Assembly: GCA_965370435.1 (NCBI GenBank)
Contig: CBDUUP010000126.1
Coordinates: forward strand, 1 to 10,711
Direction of reading: 5' to 3'
Origin: CBDUUP01 sp965370435
GTDB taxonomy: Bacteria; Chloroflexota; Anaerolineae; Anaerolineales; UBA11579
DNA: 10,711 bases
Below, piece after piece: positions 1 through 6,405 of this stretch (within the stretch, counting starts at the first letter, position 1; the number at the start of each line of letters is the position of its first letter). Below the pieces are notes generated by a model, which saw only the letters and a list, made by a program, of their open reading frames with translations, ran no database searches and had not been told where the DNA came from. The position numbers and the translations under genes are program-made.

Positions 1-37
1 GTTGGGATGGATTCAATTGGCTATAGCCTTCCGTCGT

Positions 38-658
38 TCATCGTTCGGCTGCCGCCCACATGTTCAGCATCATTTCGAAATAACCAAATTTAATTTTATC
101 CATCTCGAAGCCAGCTTTGCCAAAATACCATCCCAGGAGAGGCAGCGTGTAGGCGTAGACGTGTTCCTCGATCTCTTCACTGCTGACCAGCCCCAGGCGA
201 GCCATCCAATGCAGCAAAATGTCAGACCAGGCTGCCGGAGTGGTGATGATGACTCTCCCGCCGGGTTGTAAAACTCGATGCGCTTCTTGAAATAGTTTGA
301 CCAGGCTGTTCGGATTGAGATGTTCAACCACAGCCAGCATGGTGATCACGGTGAAGTAATCGTCCTCAAAAGGAATTTGGGGGGCGGCGTTCAAATCCAG
401 GGTATGCCAGTGGATGTCAGGGTGAGTTTCGCTGGGCGGAAGTTGGTCAATCGCAAATTTCTCTTTGAATGAAGTGTGGGAAAGAAAGTAGGGAAAGGAA
501 CCACAACCGATGTCCAGGACGCGCCCCTGACGCAGGTGTTCGGGGATCAGACGGTTGGCCTTACGCGCCCGCAGGCGGGCCAGAAACGGTTCCAACAGCC
601 CTTTGCCACGGGTGGCTTTAGCATTTTGTGTGCGATCTTTAGTTTTGGTTTCGGACAT
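38..658 (-). CDS. Class I SAM-dependent methyltransferase (Methyltransf_11/25 type)
   Basis: A 206-aa soluble protein predicted to transfer a methyl group from S-adenosylmethionine to an unidentified acceptor in the cytoplasm. The Rossmann-fold signatures appear in order: motif I VLDIGCGSFPYF (residues 47-58), the acidic residue after strand 2 (AID, 69-71), the strand-4 segment DDYFTVITMLAVVEHL (99-114), and the strand-5 motif LQPGGRVIITTP (130-141). The last third (HWMARLGLVSSEEIEEHVYAYT) resembles small methyltransferases of surface-polysaccharide and lipid loci. No membrane segment or signal peptide is seen. The N-terminal 20 residues are polar, basic and probably disordered. The ATG at 656-658 has only a weak GAG-type ribosome site. 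The gene lies 162 nt downstream of a GT-C-like gene on the same strand, which hints at glycan or lipid modification, but the sequence does not reveal the substrate. The fold is secure; the role is not. Confidence 0.85.
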   Translation of the reverse strand: MSETKTKDRTQNAKATRGKGLLEPFLARLRARKANRLIPEHLRQGRVLDIGCGSFPYFLSHTSFKEKFAIDQLPPSETHPDIHWHTLDLNAAPQIPFEDDYFTVITMLAVVEHLNPNSLVKLFQEAHRVLQPGGRVIITTPAAWSDILLHWMARLGLVSSEEIEEHVYAYTLPLLGWYFGKAGFEMDKIKFGYFEMMLNMWAAAER

Positions 659-820
659 AACATCTCTAGGCAGAAGATTTCAGCGATTGATATTTTCGCC
701 GCAATCTGCGGATAATTTTCTCACACCATGAAGTTTAACCCCAGAAGGCAATAACTACCAGGGTTGAGGCGATGAAATTAAACTTTCAAGTGGTATTGAA
801 CCTTTTCAAAGCAATGTCTA
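659..820. other. Intergenic gap, no convincing signal
   Basis: This is a 162-nt gap between the methyltransferase gene and the 498-aa membrane protein gene. It holds a 5-bp hairpin (CCGCA/TGCGG, 699-711) without a U-tract on the transcribed minus strand, and a weak AACCC/GGGTT pairing with a 19-nt loop. I see no convincing terminator, small gene or well-matched promoter. The methyltransferase may be read from the upstream gene's transcript or from a promoter I cannot recognise. Confidence 0.5.
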
Positions 821-2317
821 TTATCGGCCATAAACCACAGAGAGTTCATCTTCAAATAATAATTGCCAACCCTCACGTTCAAGGAGGTCTACCACCGGCC
901 AACTTTTCTCAATAAGGATCAGGTTTATGTCCCAGCGGTCGAGTACCTCCTGCCACCCCTCCCCTCCCCGAACCACCAGATGCCACTGCCGGATGATCTC
1001 ATCGCCGTAGAGGTCGGTGCGTCCATCCACAAAAACAGGATACTGGCGCAAGTTCCACAGCAAATAGCCGCCCCAATTATAGGAATTCAGCATCCGGCCC
1101 GGCGGCTGTTCCGCCAGAATATAGTCCACCGCGCCGACCGGAAATGTCTGGATGAAGGTCTCAGCATTCACCTTGACGGGAAAGGCGAGGGCCAGTCTAG
1201 CCGCGGCGGCCAGTCCGAGGATTGCCAACAATCCCCAATTCAAAGCGTTTTGGAGCGGAGGGATTTTCTCTACCGACGCCACAGCCGGAGGTAATTTCAG
1301 GCGATCTCCCAGATGGCTGAGGATAGGCGTCAGATGGCGCGTCAGCACAGGCGGAATAACCAGGGCAAACAAGGCAATGTTTCGGGCCGCATCCATACTC
1401 AGATAAAGGAAGATCGCCACTAAAAGAAAATCGGTGAGCGCCAGACGGCGCCGGGAGAGGCCCAAAACCCCCAAAGCGATCAGAATAAGCCATAAGAAAG
1501 GCTGCATTTGGATATTGTGGAAATCGGGCGACTGCCATTCCTGAATAAAATCTCTCAGCGTACTTATGCCAACCGTTTTGAATGGATACAGCAGCATGCC
1601 CGGCCCGGCAGGATTCAAAGTCACCGCGAGGGCCATCAACACACCCACCAAAAGCAAACGTCCCACCGGCCCCCGCAATCCGCTCTGGAACCATTCACGG
1701 CTATACGCAAAACGAAGTTTGCCGTTCTCCAGACTGACCCCATTCTTTAACCAAGCCACCCCCTCCCCCAAACCATAGCATCCCCACAGGATAAAACCGG
1801 TGATGAACCCTCCGTGACTATTCGCCCATACCACCATCAAGACCGGGAGCCACCATAAGCGGTCAATCCGGCGATGGGCGTAGTCCTCCAAGATGGAAAT
1901 GAAGACCGCGCTCAACAAAAACGTCACCAAATAAGGCCGCGCCGCCCAGTAGACCGCTGAGGCCGCCGCCGCCAGAATAATGACAAAGGCTTTGGTGAAC
2001 GCATCCCCTGGCATGGCCCGGTACACGAACCAGAAGGCCAGGGTGACGAATACTGCCGTCCACAAGTTCAAGCCTCCCGGCCCCAGCGCGTTGAACACCA
2101 GAACCATGGGGACCTGCACCAGCCATCCAGGATACAACCAGGGTTCCCCCAAGCGGGTGAAGGAAAAAGGGTCGGCGGTCAGGATCTGGCGGTTCTCGAT
2201 GATAGACTCCCCCGCCCGAAGGTGCCACCAGCTATCCGTATCCATCGAAACCTGGCACGCCATCGCGAAGACAGCCAGGAAGGTTATCCACTTGACCAGA
2301 CGCCGGGTATTCATCAT
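821..2317 (-). CDS. Polytopic GT-C-like membrane protein with C-terminal soluble domain
   Basis: A 498-aa integral membrane protein, probably a GT-C-fold glycosyltransferase or a relative, acting at the outer face of the cytoplasmic membrane. Residues 8-22 form the first membrane helix. The first outside loop follows with DTDSWWHLRAG (26-36), then TADPFSFTRLGEPW (47-60). Acidic residues in this loop are the catalytic position in GT-C enzymes. About ten hydrophobic segments run to residue 380, with ANSHGGF (165-171) and RNIALF (312-317) between them. The C-terminal 110 residues are mostly soluble and carry NSYNWGGYLLW (411-421) and VFVDGRTDLYG (429-439). I recall this motif set from a widespread uncharacterised bacterial membrane family with an N-terminal D-x-D-x-W-W-H-L motif, usually annotated as hypothetical. 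Tandem ATGs occur at 2317 and 2314; neither has a strong ribosome site. Donor and acceptor are unknown. The membrane-protein call is firm; the enzymatic role is an inference. Confidence 0.8.
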   Translation of the reverse strand: MMNTRRLVKWITFLAVFAMACQVSMDTDSWWHLRAGESIIENRQILTADPFSFTRLGEPWLYPGWLVQVPMVLVFNALGPGGLNLWTAVFVTLAFWFVYRAMPGDAFTKAFVIILAAAASAVYWAARPYLVTFLLSAVFISILEDYAHRRIDRLWWLPVLMVVWANSHGGFITGFILWGCYGLGEGVAWLKNGVSLENGKLRFAYSREWFQSGLRGPVGRLLLVGVLMALAVTLNPAGPGMLLYPFKTVGISTLRDFIQEWQSPDFHNIQMQPFLWLILIALGVLGLSRRRLALTDFLLVAIFLYLSMDAARNIALFALVIPPVLTRHLTPILSHLGDRLKLPPAVASVEKIPPLQNALNWGLLAILGLAAAARLALAFPVKVNAETFIQTFPVGAVDYILAEQPPGRMLNSYNWGGYLLWNLRQYPVFVDGRTDLYGDEIIRQWHLVVRGGEGWQEVLDRWDINLILIEKSWPVVDLLEREGWQLLFEDELSVVYGR

Positions 2318-2359
2318 CGTCGATTCTCAGAGGGAAGCATTGGGGCGAGCATGGTTCTA

Positions 2360-2365
2360 AGTATA
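2360..2365 (-). promoter_or_regulatory. Candidate -10 box upstream of the 498-aa gene
   Basis: On the minus strand the hexamer is TATACT, five of six matches to the sigma-70 type -10 consensus. It would give a leader of roughly 35 nt before the ATG pair at 2312-2317. No good -35 hexamer is present at 17 nt. The box lies just outside the repeat array at 2387-2450, so the array would sit immediately upstream of this promoter. Confidence 0.3.
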
Positions 2366-2386
2366 CACTTGAAATTGAGTGGGTAG

Positions 2387-2450
2387 ACAGGGAAACACGG
2401 AAACAGGGAAACAGGGAAACAGGGAAACAAGTATACAGGTAAACAAGGGT
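2387..2450. repeat. Imperfect 8-bp tandem repeat array (about eight units)
   Basis: Eight consecutive 8-nt units can be laid out without gaps: ACAGGGAA, ACACGGAA, then three copies of ACAGGGAA, then ACAAGTAT, ACAGGTAA and ACAAGGGT. The first five are nearly perfect and the last three are degenerate but keep the ACA(A/G)G core. The array lies between the stop of the 522-aa gene and the candidate promoter of the 498-aa gene. Both strands are open in some frames, but eight is not a multiple of three and the predicted peptide is repetitive low-complexity sequence, so it is not a gene. Unit length is far too short for CRISPR. Confidence 0.85.
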
Positions 2451-2479
2451 TTTTTTATCATATTCCTAATTGCCGACAT

Positions 2480-2525
2480 GCTTGTCACTTGCCCACTTGC
2501 AACTTGCCTACATGCAACCTGCACC
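2480..2525. repeat. Second short-unit array, opposite orientation (7-8 bp units)
   Basis: Units CTTGTCA, CTTGCCCA, CTTGCAA, CTTGCCTA, CATGCAA and CCTGCAC follow each other, alternating between 7 and 8 nt. Read on the minus strand the core is GCAAGT or ACAAGC, which matches the ACAAG/ACAGG core of the array at 2387-2450 in inverted orientation. About 30 nt of AT-rich sequence separates the two. The array begins directly after the TAG stop of the 522-aa gene, so it forms the start of that gene's 3' region. Base pairing between the two arrays is possible only over short stretches (about 5 bp runs). Confidence 0.7.
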
Positions 2526-4094
2526 CTAATCAATAATGCTCAGATCTTCCGGTGTGATCGCCTCCGACAACTCATAAAAAATGTGGAATTCGCCAATCTG
2601 GGTCTCGGAGAAGGTGATGCCTTCGTCCCTCAACCCCTGACGGATGAGATCATCTAACTGGGGATGCTTAGTGGTGATAAAGGCCACTTGCTGACTGGCA
2701 GCCACCGCCTGATCGTAAGCGGGAATACGATTGTCCAGGGGAGTGTAGCTAAGGTCTGCTTTATATGGCAGCTTGGCGACGAAAATCAACCTCTCCTGGG
2801 AGAGGAAAGCCAGCCGGTAACCGACCCAGGGATTGGTGTACCCTCGGGTCTCTCCGTGTTCCTCCAGGAAGGACATCAACGCCGCGTCATGAGAATTATC
2901 GAAGCGCGAAATGGGATCGAATTGGGTGGTGAGTTTATCGGGAGAGACCGCCGCTTTCCAGGTCAAGGCGCCGTTGAAAAGGATCAAGACGGCCATCAGC
3001 CCAAAACCATATATATTTCTTCTCCTCCAGGCGGCGGTGATAAAAATAGCCAGCACGAAATAGAGCGGTAGGTACATGGGCAAATAATAACGGCCGGTGG
3101 GGTCAATCCCGAATTGAGATAGGCTGACCGCGCCCAGAAACACAAGCACGAAGGTCAACATCAGCGGCTGGACGCCCGGAGCGAACTTCAACGATTCAAC
3201 GTTTCGGTTTCGGATCAGGTACATCAGCGCGGCCAGATAGATCATCAGCCACAACAGCAGCATGAGGGCGGGGGCGAAATCCGCCGACCAGGGCGCCCGC
3301 CACCCCAGGAAAGAGGTCAATCCCAGCGCAAACATTCCGACCAGACGTTCAACCAGATTGGAAGCGGGCATATTGGAGGTGAACAGCACCGACACGGCCT
3401 CGCCTTGATGAGTGAAGTTATAAATCCACCAGGGGCTGCTGGCGAAGAAAAATCCAAGCCCGGCCAGCAAGTACTTAGGGATCAAGCCCCGGTTGAATTT
3501 CCTCAGCCCTATCAGGCCGACCGGCAACAAGTACACACCGGCCAAACCCAAAGTCCAAAACGCCAACCCGCCCGCCAATCCCAGCCCCAGCCAGACCCAC
3601 CCGGTCTGGATGTGCTTGCCATAGGTGACCTCGTATCCAAGCCATAGGATCAAGCTGCCCAACAGGACGATCTCGCCATAGCCGCCCAGAGTGAGAGTAG
3701 AATAGGTCGTTGCTAACACCGTAGGCACAGCCGCCAGCATCACCGCAACCCCGGCGACGCGGCGGTCAGTGAACCAACGGCAGCCCATAAACCATAGGGT
3801 CGTCAAATACAATAGGAATAGAACCGATTGGGTTACTCTAATAGCCAACACCCCCTCGCCAAAAACTCGAAAAGCGCCCGCCAGCAGCCAGGCATCCAAG
3901 CTGCCCATATAAGCCTGTCCGTAGAAGAATACCGGACGCGCGCCCTGATTGATGTGACGGGCCATCAAGGCCACCACAGCCTCGTCGCCGTTGAAGGGAA
4001 CCGCCTCAACTGCGATCAACCAGATCTTCAACCCGGCCGCCAGCCCCAGCGAAACCCACAAGGGCCAATTGCTTTTAAGTATTTTCTTAACCAT
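2526..4094 (-). CDS. GT39/RgtA-D-like membrane glycosyltransferase
   Basis: A polytopic membrane protein (522 aa from the ATG at 4094) resembling the dolichyl-phosphate-mannose transferase-like (GT39, PF13231-type) GT-C family, which uses polyprenyl-phosphate sugars outside the cytoplasmic membrane. The start KKILKSNWPLWVSLG is a basic anchor and first helix. The first outside loop has VPFNGDEAVVALMARHI (32-48) with the adjacent Asp-Glu typical of the catalytic loop, then FYGQAYMGSLDAWL (57-70). Some ten further helices run to about residue 380, with GIDPTGRYYLPMYLPLYF in the later part. The last 130 residues are soluble and probably extracytoplasmic. A TTG 33 nt upstream (4125-4127) would add 11 residues, but they are unlike a signal or anchor and overlap a good extended -10 box, so I prefer the ATG. 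No clear Shine-Dalgarno precedes either. Sugar and acceptor are unknown. Confidence 0.83.
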   Translation of the reverse strand: MVKKILKSNWPLWVSLGLAAGLKIWLIAVEAVPFNGDEAVVALMARHINQGARPVFFYGQAYMGSLDAWLLAGAFRVFGEGVLAIRVTQSVLFLLYLTTLWFMGCRWFTDRRVAGVAVMLAAVPTVLATTYSTLTLGGYGEIVLLGSLILWLGYEVTYGKHIQTGWVWLGLGLAGGLAFWTLGLAGVYLLPVGLIGLRKFNRGLIPKYLLAGLGFFFASSPWWIYNFTHQGEAVSVLFTSNMPASNLVERLVGMFALGLTSFLGWRAPWSADFAPALMLLLWLMIYLAALMYLIRNRNVESLKFAPGVQPLMLTFVLVFLGAVSLSQFGIDPTGRYYLPMYLPLYFVLAIFITAAWRRRNIYGFGLMAVLILFNGALTWKAAVSPDKLTTQFDPISRFDNSHDAALMSFLEEHGETRGYTNPWVGYRLAFLSQERLIFVAKLPYKADLSYTPLDNRIPAYDQAVAASQQVAFITTKHPQLDDLIRQGLRDEGITFSETQIGEFHIFYELSEAITPEDLSIID

Positions 4095-4112
4095 ATCTAT
4101 GCAAGTTTGCCG

Positions 4113-4121
4113 GTTATACCA
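4113..4121 (-). promoter_or_regulatory. Candidate extended -10 promoter for the GT39-like gene
   Basis: The minus strand reads TGGTATAAC, a TGn extended -10 element joined to a hexamer with five of six consensus matches. Start of transcription about seven nt later would leave a leader of some 12-17 nt before the ATG at 4094. No -35 hexamer is evident, which is tolerated by extended -10 promoters. Its position inside the alternative TTG-initiated reading frame is an argument for the ATG start. Confidence 0.4.
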
Positions 4122-4179
4122 GATCAAATGGTTCAGGTTTTCTCATGCCATTGATGAAATGTAAGCCTCGAATACCTTT

Positions 4180-5016
4180 TTACCTTGAGAGATACAACAC
4201 CCAGCCAATCCCCATCCATACGAAAGCAATCGCCGCGCCGACCGCCCTGGGATACTTTGCGCTCCAGGCTGCCACCAAAGGAACCAAAGAACCAGGCCCA
4301 AAATAAGGCGCCAGGAGCAAGGTTGCCAGCAGCCCCCAACGCAAAGCATCCCTCTTCCAGGCCAAGTAAGCGAACCAGATGCCAAAAGGAACGCCCCAGG
4401 GAAAGACATTCCAATTCCAGGTGTCCACTTTTTCAGGAAGCTGTGGAATACTAAACGGCCATAAACCCCACACCATGAAGGATATCAATATCACACCCGC
4501 CATAGGAAGCCAGAAGCGCCACCGATATTCAGCTCTTTTGAAAAATAAAAAAGGGATCAAACCCATCACCTGGGGTTTCGCTAACATCAAAGGAACTCCC
4601 CATCCACCGCCAATCAACGCCCCCAACATCGGTATCCACTCGATATTGCCCATCCAAAAAAGATGGTAAAAAGGAGGCGAAAGAATCGTGACCAATACGG
4701 ATAGCCAGTTGCCGCCTTCCATTCGGATAAAGAACACCACAACCGTCACCATGATTATCAGGTTAACGTATACACCCAACTGCAAGGGCAACGCCGCTAT
4801 CGGCCATAAGAAAAATGCCACCCAGGGCGGGTTATGAAAGACATGCTCATAGGGATGCAGCCAGTCCCTTCCCGCCGGACCGAAACTATGAATCCAATCA
4901 TACCCCAGAGCAGGATGCAAGAGGATAGCCCCTAACGCTACTGTCGCCATGCTAAAACACAAAGCGATGACGGCCGGATTATGGCGCTTTTCTTGAGTTA
5001 GTTCGGTTGTCTCCAT
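4180..5016 (-). CDS. Polytopic membrane protein, GT87/DUF2029-like (short)
   Basis: A 278-aa protein made almost entirely of hydrophobic helices, about eight, with a short polar N-terminus (METTELTQEKRHN) in the cytoplasm. The first helix is at about 15-33. Then come the aromatic outside loop GYDWIHSF...DWLHPYEHVFHNPPW (38-65), GNIEWIPML (123-131), LMLAKPQVMG (143-152) and LLLAPYFGPGSL (233-244). The order of a proline-rich loop, a GN motif, a KPQ motif and a late APYxxxxSL motif resembles GT87 (DUF2029) polyprenol-phosphate mannosyltransferases, but the protein is shorter than usual members (around 400 aa). It may be a reduced relative or a different family. It starts 43 nt after the U-tract of the rpoD terminator and so needs its own promoter. 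It ends 85 nt before the next glycosyltransferase gene. Family assignment is tentative; the gene itself is secure. Confidence 0.75.
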   Translation of the reverse strand: METTELTQEKRHNPAVIALCFSMATVALGAILLHPALGYDWIHSFGPAGRDWLHPYEHVFHNPPWVAFFLWPIAALPLQLGVYVNLIIMVTVVVFFIRMEGGNWLSVLVTILSPPFYHLFWMGNIEWIPMLGALIGGGWGVPLMLAKPQVMGLIPFLFFKRAEYRWRFWLPMAGVILISFMVWGLWPFSIPQLPEKVDTWNWNVFPWGVPFGIWFAYLAWKRDALRWGLLATLLLAPYFGPGSLVPLVAAWSAKYPRAVGAAIAFVWMGIGWVLYLSR

Positions 5017-5059
5017 AGCAATGAATACCTGATCTGGATTTCTCTTTCACTATCGCTAT

Positions 5060-5091
5060 AAAAAAAAATCCCGAGGAAAAACTCTCGGGAT
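5060..5091 (-). terminator. Rho-independent terminator of the sigma factor gene
   Basis: On the minus strand an 8-bp perfect stem ATCCCGAG/CTCGGGAT (5084-5091 paired with 5068-5075) encloses an 8-nt loop. It is followed directly by eight T (5061-5068, the last base of the stem included). It lies 30 nt past the stop codon of the sigma factor gene. On the plus strand the stem is not followed by a T-run, so it acts in one direction only. Confidence 0.92.
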
Positions 5092-5121
5092 GATTCTTAT
5101 TGTCTTGCCAAACGCGAAGGA

Positions 5122-6339
5122 TCACTCACCCAAATAGGCCCGCAGTTTGCGGCGGATGGCCGGGTGGCGCAGGCGGCTCAAGGCCTGGGCTTCGATCTGT
5201 CGAACCCGCTCGCGGGTCACGCCCATCTTGCGGCCAACTTCCTCCAGGGTGTAAGCCTGCCCGTCCAACAGCCCATAGCGAAGCTGCAAGATGCGCACTT
5301 CGCGGGGCGGCAGCCCGTTCAACACTTCGTCGAGGTGCTCTTTGAGAAGATTATAAACCGCAGAGTCATCCGGGGCGGGGGCTTCCCGGTCCTGAATGAA
5401 ATCACCCAATACCGAGTCTTCTTCATCGTCGGTGGGAGTCTCCAGGGAGAGCGGGCGACGGGCCACCTGGATCATGTGCTCAACCTTCTTGGGCGGGACG
5501 TCCAACGCTCCAGCCAACTCCTCCACCGAGGGGTCGCGGCCTAATCGCTGGGTTAGCTGGTGCTGGATGCGGAGCAGTTTGTTGATCTGGTCGCCCATGT
5601 GGACGGGAACCCGGATCGTGCGGCCCTGGTCGGCTATCGCCCGGGTCACAGCCTGGCGGATCCACCAGGTCGCATAGGTGCTGAACTTATGGCCTCGCCG
5701 GTAGTCAAATTTCTTGGCCGCGCGGATCAAACCGATGTTGCCCTCCTGGATCAAGTCCTGGAAAGGCACGCCTCGTCCCATATACTTCTTGGCCACGCTG
5801 ATCACCAACCGGGAATTGGCAGTGATCAAGTGTTCACGGGCCGCCCAACCATCTTCAATGAAACTGCGAAGATTCAAGCGATCATCTTTTTTGGCGACCC
5901 CTCTGGCAAGTTCTTCCCGAGATTCGCGGCCGAGCTCAATCCTTTGAGCCAGATCCACTTCCTGTTCGGCGGTCAGCAGAGGAACCCGGCCCACCTCTTT
6001 CAGATACAAGCCGATCATATCATCGGTGTCAATGTTGGAGAGATAGTTATCGTCTAGGGCTATCTCTTTCTTGGCTAACTCTTCGGCTTCTTCTTCTTCG
6101 GCGTCCAGTTCTTCATCGGTGGCTTCGATAGTGCTAGGATCGTCAACGTAAGGGATTCCGGCGCTCAACAGCGCGGCAAAAGCTTCCTCAAGTTGGTCAA
6201 CGTCCCGCTCAGCCTCGGGGAAGAAATTCAAGATATCGTCAATCGTCACGTATGATTTCTGCCGCCCAAGTTCAATCAAACGAGCCACCGACGAGAACTC
6301 TGTATTCTCCATCTTGTCTAATATTTTTTCGTCAATCAT
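5122..6339 (-). CDS. rpoD: Primary RNA polymerase sigma factor (RpoD/SigA)
   Basis: The housekeeping sigma-70 subunit, which directs RNA polymerase to -10/-35 promoters. From the ATG at 6339 it has 405 aa. Region 1.1-like N-terminus (1-90) ends in an acidic run (ATDEELDAEEEEAEEL). Region 1.2 is DDMIGLYLKEVGRVPLLT (106-123). Region 2 has the core-binding DLIQEGNIGLIRAAKKFDY (195-213) and the -10 recognition and melting helix FSTYATWWIRQAVTRAI (219-235). Region 3 runs from 250 to 325. Region 4 has the -35 recognition helix-turn-helix YTLEEVGRKMGVTRERVRQI (363-382). Full regions 1.2-4.2 and the acidic N-terminus mark a group 1 factor rather than an ECF or stress factor. A TTG two codons upstream (6345) is in frame, but the ATG fits a TATAAA box exactly. 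No Shine-Dalgarno precedes either. The gene is bounded by terminators on both sides and is therefore monocistronic here. Confidence 0.95.
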   Translation of the reverse strand: MIDEKILDKMENTEFSSVARLIELGRQKSYVTIDDILNFFPEAERDVDQLEEAFAALLSAGIPYVDDPSTIEATDEELDAEEEEAEELAKKEIALDDNYLSNIDTDDMIGLYLKEVGRVPLLTAEQEVDLAQRIELGRESREELARGVAKKDDRLNLRSFIEDGWAAREHLITANSRLVISVAKKYMGRGVPFQDLIQEGNIGLIRAAKKFDYRRGHKFSTYATWWIRQAVTRAIADQGRTIRVPVHMGDQINKLLRIQHQLTQRLGRDPSVEELAGALDVPPKKVEHMIQVARRPLSLETPTDDEEDSVLGDFIQDREAPAPDDSAVYNLLKEHLDEVLNGLPPREVRILQLRYGLLDGQAYTLEEVGRKMGVTRERVRQIEAQALSRLRHPAIRRKLRAYLGE

Positions 6340-6372
6340 TTTCAATTTATATTAATTTACCTCTATGGTCAT
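6340..6372 (-). promoter_or_regulatory. Candidate rpoD promoter, probably giving a leaderless mRNA
   Basis: Only 33 nt lie between the U-tract of the upstream terminator and the rpoD ATG. They contain TATAAA (6346-6351, minus strand; five of six matches to the -10 consensus), whose 3' end is six nt from the ATG. That spacing puts +1 at the A of the start codon. A poor -35 (TTATGA, 17-nt spacer) would overlap the U-tract. The absence of any Shine-Dalgarno fits a leaderless transcript. An alternative promoter is TTGCAT-N17-TATTCT, whose -10 lies in the distal arm of the hairpin; it would give a leader of about 50 nt. Confidence 0.45.
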
Positions 6373-6405
6373 AAAAAAGCACATTCGTCACTTACCAGAA
6401 TACAC
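6373..6405 (-). terminator. Candidate intrinsic terminator of the ABC/DUF4340 operon
   Basis: Minus-strand RNA can form GUGUAUUC/GAAUGUGC (6398-6405 with 6379-6386), eight pairs including three G-U wobbles, around an 11-nt loop, followed by six U (6373-6378). Six A on the opposite flank (T at 6406-6411 on the plus strand) can extend the stem to 14 pairs. It lies about 110 nt after the stop of the DUF4340 gene. On the plus strand the wobble positions become mismatches, so only the minus-strand form is stable. The G-U pairs make it weaker than the rpoD terminator. Confidence 0.6.

Noticed and set aside
20..29. Palindrome GGCTATAGCC downstream of the methyltransferase gene
   Set aside because: It has no loop and no U-tract, and a single 10-bp palindrome at the window edge is not evidence of an operator or terminator.
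699..711. Hairpin CCGCA/TGCGG as terminator of the 498-aa gene
   Set aside because: The stem has only five pairs with a 3-nt loop, and on the minus strand it is followed by CGAAAATA rather than a U-tract.
1197..1694. Minus-strand open frame of 165 codons overlapping the 498-aa gene in another frame
   Set aside because: The product is Gly/Ala/Pro/Arg-rich and lacks membrane or domain structure, while the overlapping frame is a coherent polytopic protein.
2387..2525. CRISPR array
   Set aside because: Repeat units are 7-8 bp without unique spacers, and no cas gene is present in the window.
2379..2657. Plus-strand open frame of 92 codons across the repeat arrays
   Set aside because: Its first part merely translates the 8-bp repeat and its second part is antisense to the 522-aa glycosyltransferase gene. 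There is no ribosome site and no recognisable domain.
4095..4127. Alternative TTG start for the GT39-like protein, adding 11 residues
   Set aside because: The added residues place polar sequence before an already typical basic anchor and first helix. The segment also contains a good extended -10 box, and no ribosome site precedes the TTG.
6340..6345. Alternative TTG start for the sigma factor, two codons upstream
   Set aside because: TTG is rarer than ATG, adds nothing recognisable and has no Shine-Dalgarno. The ATG fits the TATAAA spacing.
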